A stretch of DNA of 56,757 bases. Origin: CAKXIK01 sp050947015 (GTDB taxonomy: Bacteria; Bacillota; Clostridia; Oscillospirales; Acutalibacteraceae). The translations under genes were made by a program, and so were the position numbers. Numbering within the stretch: position 1 is the first letter of the stretch; the number at the start of each line of letters is the position of its first letter. The notes under the pieces were generated by a model that saw nothing but the letters and a program-made list of their open reading frames with translations, searched no databases and was not told where the DNA came from. Location of the stretch: assembly GCA_050947015.1 (NCBI GenBank), contig JBMNVT010000015.1:1-56757 (forward strand), written 5' to 3'. Below, piece by piece: positions 8,272 to 15,117 of this stretch.

Positions 8272-9000
8272 TCAGTCATATTCCAGCTCTACGGAAAAGC
8301 TCTGCTCTTCGCCGAGGTCTCCGCGCACAAATGCTGTATTCCCCCGCTGCGCAGTAAAAAGAGCAAGCGTGCTGCCCGGCATCGCCTCGTGAACATAGTT
8401 GGTAAACAGCGTCTTTACCGGTCGGCAGCGCACCTCCTCCGGCAGCGCATCGACGGCAAAATCGCAGTACCACGAATTATTCATATGGCCGTTGTTGTCC
8501 ACAAACGACTCATAGACGGTCCGCTCTCCGGCAGGGGGCATTTCCGCCGGCAGAACGATCCGTTTGGGCTGCGGGTTGCCCGGCACGAAAGACTGATTCA
8601 TCTTAAAGTTGGAATTGAGGTAAACGTCCGGTCGGATCACGCGGCGCGTCTGCAGATCGGCACAAAAATATTCGTTCGTCGCTTCCACGACCGTTTCTTC
8701 TCCAACGCGAAAAATAAAATCACGGTACATCCGCACTCCGCGCACCGCCCGCTGCAGCGTTGTCATGGTCAGCTCTTCCCGCGCTGCCGGGTAACGGTGA
8801 ACCTGAACCGACGAACGCGAGATCAGCACCATGCAGACCTTTTTCACGACCTGCTCATATGGAATATCCTCCGCCGCCGTCTGCCGGTCTCCGGATTCCT
8901 GCATCAGCCGCAGGATCGTCGAAAGCCGGAGCCGGTTGCTGCGATCCACTTCATAGGACGCAATTTCTTTTTTCCATGTATAAGTAGTTAGCCCATCCAT
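8272..9000 (-). CDS. acyl-ACP thioesterase
   Basis: A 242-residue bacterial acyl-ACP thioesterase (PF01643, FatA/FatB-like double hotdog) that releases free fatty acid from acyl carrier protein in the cytoplasm. The N-terminal hotdog has the RLRLSTILRLMQE pattern and the C-terminal one has DNNGHMNNSWYCDF, carrying the Asn and His of the family's active site. Length matches gut Firmicutes homologues. The start at 9000 is preferred over the ATG at 9009 because AAGGA lies 8 nt ahead of it. A near-consensus promoter lies upstream, making this the first gene of the minus-strand run to the MATE gene. Confidence 0.9.
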   Translation of the reverse strand: MDGLTTYTWKKEIASYEVDRSNRLRLSTILRLMQESGDRQTAAEDIPYEQVVKKVCMVLISRSSVQVHRYPAAREELTMTTLQRAVRGVRMYRDFIFRVGEETVVEATNEYFCADLQTRRVIRPDVYLNSNFKMNQSFVPGNPQPKRIVLPAEMPPAGERTVYESFVDNNGHMNNSWYCDFAVDALPEEVRCRPVKTLFTNYVHEAMPGSTLALFTAQRGNTAFVRGDLGEEQSFSVELEYD

Positions 9001-9059
9001 TTCAGCCATCCTTTTTCATCTGCAGTTTCATCTGTTTTCATTTTTCATCTGATTGATTT

Positions 9060-9088
9060 ATTATACCGCCTTGCCGAAGAAACTGCAA
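9060..9088 (-). promoter_or_regulatory. sigma-A promoter of the thioesterase operon
   Basis: Reading the minus strand, TTGCAG (9088-9083) and TATAAT (9065-9060) are separated by exactly 17 nt. This probably drives the thioesterase-SDR-maf-deoC-udp-MATE run, whose gaps are 41 to 75 nt. Confidence 0.8.
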
Positions 9089-9212
9089 GCAGAGCCGTGC
9101 ACGCTTTTCCCGGTCGATTTTCGCCGGGATGCCTCCCTTCGCAGCGGTCGGCCGCATCGATCGCTTTTTTGACAATTTCGCCATTAATTTAGAATAAAAA
9201 TTGTTTTTTATA

Positions 9213-9241
9213 TTGACTTTGCTCTTCCTCTTGTATACAAT
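9213..9241 (+). promoter_or_regulatory. upstream sigma-A promoter of the exported-protein cluster
   Basis: TTGACT at 9213-9218 and TACAAT at 9236-9241, 17-nt spacer, in AT-rich surroundings. Its -35 region matches that of the promoter at 9429. Confidence 0.55.
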
Positions 9242-9428
9242 GAAAATGAAGGATAATATTTCTATAAAAGATAATATAATTTGTGCCAGATTCTTCCGCT
9301 CTCTTTTGTCGCTGATTTTCCCTTTTTTCTTTGCCGCGCATTCCCCCCTTTCCCAACTCGATGCCGGTCACATAATTTTCCTTCTCGCCAATTTTATTAT
9401 TAAATTTATAAAAAGAGGAATTTTTATA

Positions 9429-9457
9429 TTGACTTTTACTCACACACAAATTATAAT
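9429..9457 (+). promoter_or_regulatory. proximal sigma-A promoter of the exported-protein cluster
   Basis: TTGACT at 9429-9434 and a perfect TATAAT at 9452-9457 with a 17-nt spacer. It is the best match to consensus in this region and lies about 220 nt before the presumed ancestral start codon of the lectin-peptidase gene. Confidence 0.75.
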
Positions 9458-9581
9458 AAAAAAGGGATTTTTATCTTTAAAATATTGTTTCCCTGTGTTG
9501 TCGTGATTTTCCATGTTATATCATGAAAATTCATCCATTCTGCAGAGCTGACGCGCAGTCAACAGATTTGGTCAAAGAAAA

Positions 9582-9610
9582 AAGGAAGGGTAATTCCAAT
9601 GCAGAATTAA
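9582..9610 (+). promoter_or_regulatory. strong ribosome site with a three-codon ORF
   Basis: AAGGAAGGG (9582-9590) is followed 8 nt later by ATG CAG AAT TAA (9599-9610). A similar element (AGGAGGAG, then ATG CAG TAA) stands in the leader of the exported gene near 42.3 kb. It may be a leader-peptide or an mRNA-stabilising Shine-Dalgarno, or a lost start codon. Confidence 0.4.
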
Positions 9611-9678
9611 TATTTGATGCTTTTTGTTTCTAAAATTGAAACCAGGGATCGAACAAAAAACGAAAAAGGAGAAATAGC

Positions 9679-10799
9679 ACGAAAAGAAAAAACAGTAAAG
9701 TTAAATTTTTTCTCTCAGCAATGGTATTTCCTTGCATTTACCTTTTCTCTCTTTCCTGTAAAAGTATTCGCCGATGTCACATTACCCAGTACCGCCTCTT
9801 ATGTAGGCTATGTGCAAAGCGGTAAGACATATTATATACGCAACCATCTAACAGCTTCTTATTTGTCAGCACCTTCCGGTGCATCCGTTGGCTCAAGTTT
9901 AGCATTAGGCACTTGCACACCTTCTTCTGATCGATATAAGTGGACATTACAACAGATTGGCACTACCCAGTATTTCAAAATTGTAAACAAACAATATCCG
10001 ACTTTGTGTATAGACCAAGACACCCTCACTTCAAATACTGTAAAGTTAAGATTGGCTAGCGCTTCATATGCTACATCTAAGTGGAAACTGGTAATTCAAA
10101 CCGGTGCAGCCACTCGTTTTGGCACCATTAATAAATAGCGCAACAACCCCAATGCGGTTAGCCGATACTGAAAATGCCACAGATCCACTAAAAGCAGCAA
10201 GCCTTACAGAAGATAACGGTTATGCATCATGGATTTTTGAAGAAGTATTGTCTGATAGAAATAATGCAGCACCTCCAATTTCTCATAACTACACATATGC
10301 AAGTCAAGGGTATAAAACGGGACATCTCGCTCGGGATGTCGCTACAGTTGGAGTAGATGGAATTTATAACTTTCCGCTTTATGCTGATAAGGCCGGCTAT
10401 CTCACCTACTGGAGCAGCATCAGTAACAATCAACTAACTAGAATAGCAAATTTCGCTACAATAAAACACACAGGTACAAATTGCGGCACAATGTATGCCC
10501 ATATGTCCGCCTTTTCTAATGGTGTTACAGCCCCTTCTTATTCCAGTAACCGTTCTTCCTCTGCATCTTTTAATCCCATCAAACAAAATTCAACAGCTAT
10601 TTATGTAAAACGTGGTCAACTGATCGGATTTGTCGGTAATACAGGAACAGCAACTGGCTATCATCTTCATGTTGAATATACAAATAATTACAGCCAGCTA
10701 TGGGAAGGGAGCGGAGGCAAGTGGGCATATGCACCATCATATAGCACCTATGCTCTTGACCCCAGACTCTACATGAAGCTTTGGTGGAGCGCCGGTTAA
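9679..10799 (+). pseudogene. disrupted secreted ricin-lectin / M23 peptidase gene
   Basis: Pieces of one exported protein lie in three frames. AAAAAGGAG (9663-9671) is followed 7 nt later by ACG (9679) and a Lys-rich, hydrophobic sequence that looks like a signal peptide; ACG stands where ATG is expected. Near 9730 the sense frame shifts by one, continuing through a signal-peptide end (KVFA then DVTLP) and two beta-trefoil repeats with KWTLQQI and KWKLVIQ. At 10133-10135 one extra A moves the frame again: TAG ends the first part, while dropping the A restores FGTINNSATTPMRLADT. The rest has the third repeat (SWIFEEV) and a LytM/M23 domain with intact zinc ligands HLARD and GYHLHVE. Expected function is peptidoglycan cleavage with carbohydrate binding. 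It is AT-rich compared with flanking genes. Sequencing error could explain the A insertion, less easily all lesions. Confidence 0.75.
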
Positions 10800-10845
10800 A
10801 AACCGATTTCTCCCCAAACCCAAATCACCGTTTGGAGGATTCGCC

Positions 10846-12246
10846 ATGAAAAAGCTCCGGAAAACAACGTTTTTTGCATCCGCCGCAGCGATTCTGTTCC
10901 TCTTGTGCTCCTGCGGCTCTCCTTTTCCCGACCCGGCGCCGGTCAGCAGCCTTGCTTCGTCGCAGGGAGCGCCGTCTTCTTCACAGGCTCCGTCTTCCTC
11001 CGATTTGGCAAAAGAAAACGAATTTCTGTTTGTGAACCGAATCAATCAGCTGAATATTGACCGTTCCGACACCTCACTCGAGATTTTTTCCACCGCAGAC
11101 GGTGAGGTCTACCTTCGTAAAAGCCTCAGCCAATACCTGACCTACAACGAGCAAAGTGAACCGCAGATTCCGGAAGATTACCTCAAGCTTTTTGACGGGT
11201 TGGAGAGCGCTCTGCAGTCGGGAACCGACATCGGGGAACCGCTTTTGCTGAAAATGAATCTTCCGGAAAAAATGAGTCTTCTCACCCCGTATCTCTGCGT
11301 GGGGGAAAGCAACCGTCTCTACTATATCGGCGGAACCATACCGTTCCAAATGCCCGAACACGTTACGGAAAGCGCGGAAAATCGCTGCATCTACCGCGAA
11401 TACCTGTTTGAAAACAAGATCGTTCAGGCGGAAAGCAACGGATACGATTCCTTCCTCCTCACGGAGCAGGGCGAGCTTTTCTGCCTCGGCACCATGTCTC
11501 TTTACGGCGGGTGGGCTGTCGTTCCGGAAAACTTCTATTTTAAGCCGGTCAAGGTTCAAACACCCGGCAAAGTCAAAAAGATCGTTTTGAACGAGCGAAC
11601 GCTTTATCTCCTCTGTGAAGACGGCGTCATCTATTCCGCCCCCTCTTACACCACGCCAGAAGGATATGGAAACGAATATAACGAGGAAGCGCCCATTTCT
11701 CCCGACCGGAATGTGTTTTCGCCCATTCCGATGGATGCCAAGGCGATCGACCTTCAGGGCGGCGGAATGAATTTTTGCATCATGGCGCTGGACGAGAAAA
11801 AACAGCTTTATCTCTACTTGGAGCTGGAAGACTTTTATCGCGTCACGGACGCCTACCACAAAGACCCCTCAAAACCGAAGCAGCCCCTGCATCCCGCCTT
11901 TGAAAAGGTCCCCGGGATCGGCGCCGTTCAGGAGATTCGAACCGATGGCGCCGGAAATCGGATCCTGCTGAAAATGGCGGGCGGCGGGTATCAAACCCTC
12001 GGCTATCTGGAGCTCGATTCTCAGACCGACCGGCTGAAGTATGTTTCTCCAACACCGGTTGACGGCAGCCTGCTGCCGGAAAACGCCGAACTCCACCCTT
12101 TCTGTGGCGGAATTCTGGCGGTACCCGCTCAGGGTGAAAACCTGTACAGCGGCATGGAGCTTTCCATCAACAATGTCTATTTTCTGCCCCGCGCGGCAGC
12201 ACAGTTTGTCCCTGCGGAAAAGGTCTATTGGAAATTGTTTGATTAA
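10846..12246 (+). CDS. lipoprotein with RCC1-like repeats
   Basis: A 466-residue predicted lipoprotein: basic start, hydrophobic core and lipobox LLCSC with the lipidated Cys at residue 23, followed by a Ser/Pro-rich linker (residues 26-50) that would hold it off the membrane. The central part has repeats such as FLLTEQGELFCLG and LYLLCEDGVIYSA, like RCC1/BNR beta-propeller blades, so a ligand- or protein-binding propeller is likely. No catalytic residues are evident. TTGGAGG precedes the ATG. It begins 46 nt after the lectin-peptidase remnant, and the next gene follows after 15 nt, so the three genes probably form one exported-protein operon. Composition is GC-richer than the gene before it. 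Confidence 0.7.
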   Translation: MKKLRKTTFFASAAAILFLLCSCGSPFPDPAPVSSLASSQGAPSSSQAPSSSDLAKENEFLFVNRINQLNIDRSDTSLEIFSTADGEVYLRKSLSQYLTYNEQSEPQIPEDYLKLFDGLESALQSGTDIGEPLLLKMNLPEKMSLLTPYLCVGESNRLYYIGGTIPFQMPEHVTESAENRCIYREYLFENKIVQAESNGYDSFLLTEQGELFCLGTMSLYGGWAVVPENFYFKPVKVQTPGKVKKIVLNERTLYLLCEDGVIYSAPSYTTPEGYGNEYNEEAPISPDRNVFSPIPMDAKAIDLQGGGMNFCIMALDEKKQLYLYLELEDFYRVTDAYHKDPSKPKQPLHPAFEKVPGIGAVQEIRTDGAGNRILLKMAGGGYQTLGYLELDSQTDRLKYVSPTPVDGSLLPENAELHPFCGGILAVPAQGENLYSGMELSINNVYFLPRAAAQFVPAEKVYWKLFD

Positions 12247-12261
12247 AGAGGTGTATCAGTA

Positions 12262-12957
12262 ATGAAAAGAAAGATTTTATTGTCTGTTCTGGCCGTCGCC
12301 ATCATTGCAATTTTCCCCGTTTATTCTGCCACGGCACAGCAAAATAAAAAGGGAATGTTCCAAAAAGAAGATTATGCGCTTGTTTTTACAGACGAAACGG
12401 CAGCAAACTATGTCAATCAGCAGAACGAAGAAATCGACAGGACGATCAGCGTCACGCAGCTGTTTGATCAGAAGCTGCAGGCCTATATGCAGGAGCATCC
12501 CGATCTGACGGAAGAGGAGGCCGCTTTCCAGACCGACCGGCTACATCAGGAAGCCCGCAGAGAAGCTGCCGGACCAAACTACCTGGCGGATGAAAAAGCC
12601 AGACTGCTGGCGGAGGTCCAGGATCTGGAACAGGATATGCCTGTGATCAGCAGTTCCGATACCGACGAAATCAGAAATGAAAAAACAGCCGTTCAGAAAA
12701 AATATTACGGCATTATCTTAGCCGCACACGTCCAGATCTCTCTGATGGAAAACAATGCGTCATACGTGCAAAACAGCCCCGAGGAACTGGAATTGCTGAA
12801 TCAGATCAACGATTTCATCGACTGCTGCTCCGTTTCAGACGACGGAAAAACGCTTCTGATCCCGGAAAACGCCCCGGCCGCCCGGCAGCTGCAGCCGTTT
12901 GTCACAGAGTATTTTGATCAGACGCAGCAGCTGGTAAAGGAAACCCTGGCCGGATAA
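12262..12957 (+). CDS. secreted protein of unknown function
   Basis: I recognise no family in this 231-residue protein. Residues 1-25 form a signal peptide (MKRKILLSVLAVAII..., cleavage after SATA). The mature part is mostly helical and acidic, with long amphipathic stretches rich in Glu, Gln and Leu (about residues 60-130), compatible with a coiled-coil or helical bundle, and a Cys pair near residue 187. AGAGGTG precedes the start. It follows the RCC1-like lipoprotein by 15 nt and is the last gene before a terminator. Confidence 0.6.
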   Translation: MKRKILLSVLAVAIIAIFPVYSATAQQNKKGMFQKEDYALVFTDETAANYVNQQNEEIDRTISVTQLFDQKLQAYMQEHPDLTEEEAAFQTDRLHQEARREAAGPNYLADEKARLLAEVQDLEQDMPVISSSDTDEIRNEKTAVQKKYYGIILAAHVQISLMENNASYVQNSPEELELLNQINDFIDCCSVSDDGKTLLIPENAPAARQLQPFVTEYFDQTQQLVKETLAG

Positions 12958-13062
12958 GCTTTGAAAGCACCGGGGCACGCCGTTCCGGTAACATGATGCA
13001 TCCTGATATTCATCGCCTGCAGGCTCCGGCTGACGGGCGATGCTCACGCTTCGGCAACCTGC

Positions 13063-13094
13063 GGAAAAGCTCGATCTTATCGGGCTTTTCCTTT
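13063..13094 (+). terminator. intrinsic terminator
   Basis: The 12-bp stem GGAAAAGCTCGA (13063-13074)/TCGGGCTTTTCC (13080-13091), with one G-T wobble, encloses a 5-nt loop and is followed by TTTC. It ends the exported-protein operon. Confidence 0.65.
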
Positions 13095-13127
13095 CGTGTA
13101 TGTTATTTCTGCATATTTTACATTTAA

Positions 13128-13144
13128 ATTTGAACAATTCAAAT
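13128..13144. promoter_or_regulatory. palindromic operator candidate
   Basis: ATTTGAACAATTCAAAT is a perfect inverted repeat (7-nt arms, 3-nt centre) ending 16 nt before the -35 at 13161. The position suits an activator or repressor of the gene at 13249; the regulator is not identifiable here. Confidence 0.45.
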
Positions 13145-13160
13145 AATTTTTTGTAACCTA

Positions 13161-13189
13161 TTGACTTGCATTTGCAATTCATTTATCAT
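13161..13189 (+). promoter_or_regulatory. sigma-A promoter of the TIM-barrel-like gene
   Basis: TTGACT (13161-13166) and TATCAT (13184-13189), 17-nt spacer. Start near 13196 leaves about 53 nt of leader with a CAGGAGG ribosome site. Confidence 0.7.
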
Positions 13190-13248
13190 GTGAATAAATT
13201 AATTATTTTTTTATAGCCCACTCAAAAAATATTCAGGAGGTATTTTCT

Positions 13249-14304
13249 ATGGCAATTGCACCGCTTCGTCTTGGCGCAGCTTACCACGGCAACCGCATGC
13301 CTCATCACGCCCGCGAAGACCTTCTCGACATGGCGACCCACGGAATGGATCTTGTAGTACACATGTTCTCTCACACCGACTGGGATCGCCATAAGATGGT
13401 AATGAAGGATATCATCTCGATGTCCGAGGATATCGGTCTGGAGGTTTGGGTCGATAACTGGGGATTGGGAGGTCCTCCCGGCGATAAGTCGCATTTTCTG
13501 GCGTATTATCCGGATAGCCACATGTATCTTTCCAACGGAGATATGGATCCTGTGCACGCCTGCGTGAACAGTCCCGATTTCCGCAAGTTTACCAAGGAAT
13601 GGATTGACACCGTCTATTTTATCGGCGGCAGAACGATTTTCTGGGATGAACCTCATATGCCGCAAAAGACTGTGGACGGCAAAACCTATTACGGCTGTAC
13701 CTGCCCGCGCTGCCGCAAAATGTTTGAAGAAAAATACGGCCGGCCGATGCCCGAATTCTCGGATGCGGACGCCGCGGCGTTCGGCACCGACTCAATCGTA
13801 GATTATTTCCGCGAAATGACGGAATACAGCGCGTCCAAGGGCATGAAGAACGTCGTCTGCGTCATGCTTGGTACCTATGGCATGAGTCTGGACGTTGTCG
13901 ACCGCGTGTGCAGCCTGCCCCACATGGATAACATCGGTTCCGACCCGTACTGGGTGGGAGTCAAGGAAAAAGACCCGGCGCTGAGTGTTTACGATTATGT
14001 ATCCCGCGGCACCAAAGAGAACCTGCGCGTCAGCGAGCAGTTCCACAAGGACCACAATATCTGGATCCAAACCTATAATAATCCGCGCGGCGCAGAAGAA
14101 GATATCGTCGTCGCCACCGAAGCCGCTTACGACGCCGGTGCCCGCACCATTATTGCCTGGGGATATTACGGCAGCGAATCGAATGATTATGCAGCAAAGA
14201 ACGCCCCGGTTACATGGGCAAAAACGTGCGAAGCGATGCAGCGTGTGCGCAATTTTGAACGCGACCGGATCCTTGCTGAAAACCGCAGACTGTACATGAA
14301 ATAA
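13249..14304 (+). CDS. TIM-barrel glycoside-hydrolase-like protein, function unknown
   Basis: A 351-residue cytoplasmic protein with no signal peptide. The pattern of alternating strands and helices and the motif FWDEPH at about residues 127-132, followed by CTCPRCRKMFEEKYG, recalls hypothetical glycosyl hydrolases (GHL-type) in which an acidic residue ends a strand and a Cys cluster follows. This is an inference from motif style; I cannot name the family. Other conserved-looking segments are IGSDPYW (near 228) and IIAWGYYGSE (near 307), typical of sugar-binding barrel ends. The gene has its own promoter, palindrome and terminator, so it is monocistronic and probably regulated. Its codon use is like that of neighbouring highly expressed genes. 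Confidence 0.55.
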   Translation: MAIAPLRLGAAYHGNRMPHHAREDLLDMATHGMDLVVHMFSHTDWDRHKMVMKDIISMSEDIGLEVWVDNWGLGGPPGDKSHFLAYYPDSHMYLSNGDMDPVHACVNSPDFRKFTKEWIDTVYFIGGRTIFWDEPHMPQKTVDGKTYYGCTCPRCRKMFEEKYGRPMPEFSDADAAAFGTDSIVDYFREMTEYSASKGMKNVVCVMLGTYGMSLDVVDRVCSLPHMDNIGSDPYWVGVKEKDPALSVYDYVSRGTKENLRVSEQFHKDHNIWIQTYNNPRGAEEDIVVATEAAYDAGARTIIAWGYYGSESNDYAAKNAPVTWAKTCEAMQRVRNFERDRILAENRRLYMK

Positions 14305-14328
14305 AATACGGTCCGAAACCTACACCAA

Positions 14329-14374
14329 AAACGCCCTTTTACCGCAGCATCTGCGCAGTAAAAGGGCGTTTTCC
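14329..14374. terminator. intrinsic terminator
   Basis: AAACGCCCTTTTAC and GTAAAAGGGCGTTT form a long perfect stem around an internal CGCAG/CTGCG mini-hairpin, followed by TTCCTTTT. It ends the gene at 13249. From here to 14612 the sequence is AT-rich and shows no gene. Confidence 0.85.
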
Positions 14375-14612
14375 TTTTCCGGCAATCCGAGAATGTATGT
14401 GCTGTATATTTTTGCGGCATCACACAAAAACTGAATGCAAACGGCTGCACTGCCGCTTTGCGCCGAAAAACACCGAAAAGAGAAATTTTCTTTCAAAAAC
14501 ATTGTTAAACAATTGCTCAATCATTGTTAATTATTTACCAATATTTCATTGATTTGTATACTTTCCTGTAAAAAACTCTGATTAAGTGAGAATCTTTTTC
14601 CATGTTGCTTCC

Positions 14613-14641
14613 TTGAAAAAAAAAAGAAAAAAAAGTATAAT
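14613..14641 (+). promoter_or_regulatory. sigma-A promoter of the V-ATPase operon
   Basis: TTGAAA (14613-14618) and TATAAT (14636-14641) with a 17-nt spacer made almost only of A. The leader to the first start codon is about 105 nt. Confidence 0.75.
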
Positions 14642-14753
14642 AGTATTGTTTTTCATCTGCATCGTACGGCAGATTTTTCGTGTCATAACACCCGGTCTGC
14701 AGCCGGAAAATGAAAAACATGCGGGTTTCCCGCGGGAAAGGATGGTTCTTACC

Positions 14754-15068
14754 ATGGCGTCAGACGCAATCGAACAGATTCGCAGCGCGGAACAACAGGC
14801 CGCTCAGATTGAACGCGATGCGGAATCGGAAAAAGCTCATATTCTGGACAAAGCGCAGCAGGCCGCCGCGCAAATGCTCCGCAGCGCGCGGGAGGAAGCA
14901 AAGCGCAGAGGCGCGGTTCAGGCGGGCGAAGCCGCGGAGCAATCCGCTAAAAAGGGGATCGCCTCTGAGCAGGAAGCCCTTCGCCGGCGGGAAGCTCTTT
15001 TGGCTGACGCGGAAGAGAAACGACCGGCTGCCGTCCGCAGGGTTATGGACGTTATCGGGCTGTTCTGA
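14754..15068 (+). CDS. ntpF: V-type ATPase stalk subunit (NtpF/H type)
   Basis: A 104-residue, almost wholly helical, Ala/Glu/Gln-rich protein starting MASDAIEQIRSAEQQA. Such sequence is typical of the short peripheral-stalk subunit (H/G, ntpF in E. hirae), which forms a coiled coil with subunit E and ties the membrane subunit I to the catalytic head. It is first in the operon, as in ntpFIKECGABD of E. hirae, and its length matches. The ATG at 14754 is preferred; an in-frame ATG at 14742 (MVLTMASD) is possible, and GAAAGGA lies upstream of both. Confidence 0.8.
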   Translation: MASDAIEQIRSAEQQAAQIERDAESEKAHILDKAQQAAAQMLRSAREEAKRRGAVQAGEAAEQSAKKGIASEQEALRRREALLADAEEKRPAAVRRVMDVIGLF

Positions 15069-15117
15069 ACGGTCAAAATCCGAATGAATGATGTAAAAAA
15101 AGGAGGTGACGCGGCAA

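Larger units (their letters stand above)
9089..9598. other. long AT-rich intergenic region
   Basis: About 500 nt without a gene I can support. Open frames here are low-complexity Phe/Ile/Lys-rich and have no ribosome site. The region holds two similar sigma-A promoters (9213-9241 and 9429-9457) that share the 15-mer TTTTATATTGACTTT, and the ribosome site with a tiny ORF at 9582-9610. Confidence 0.6.

Noticed and set aside
7372..8991. 539-residue open frame on the + strand opposite the SDR and thioesterase genes
   Set aside because: It is the mirror of two well-supported minus-strand genes, has no family motif and is rich in Arg/His/Gln as antisense frames are.
9201..9506. 101-residue open frame in the AT-rich region
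   Set aside because: Low-complexity Phe/Ile/Lys-rich product, no ribosome site, and it covers two good promoters; better read as intergenic DNA.
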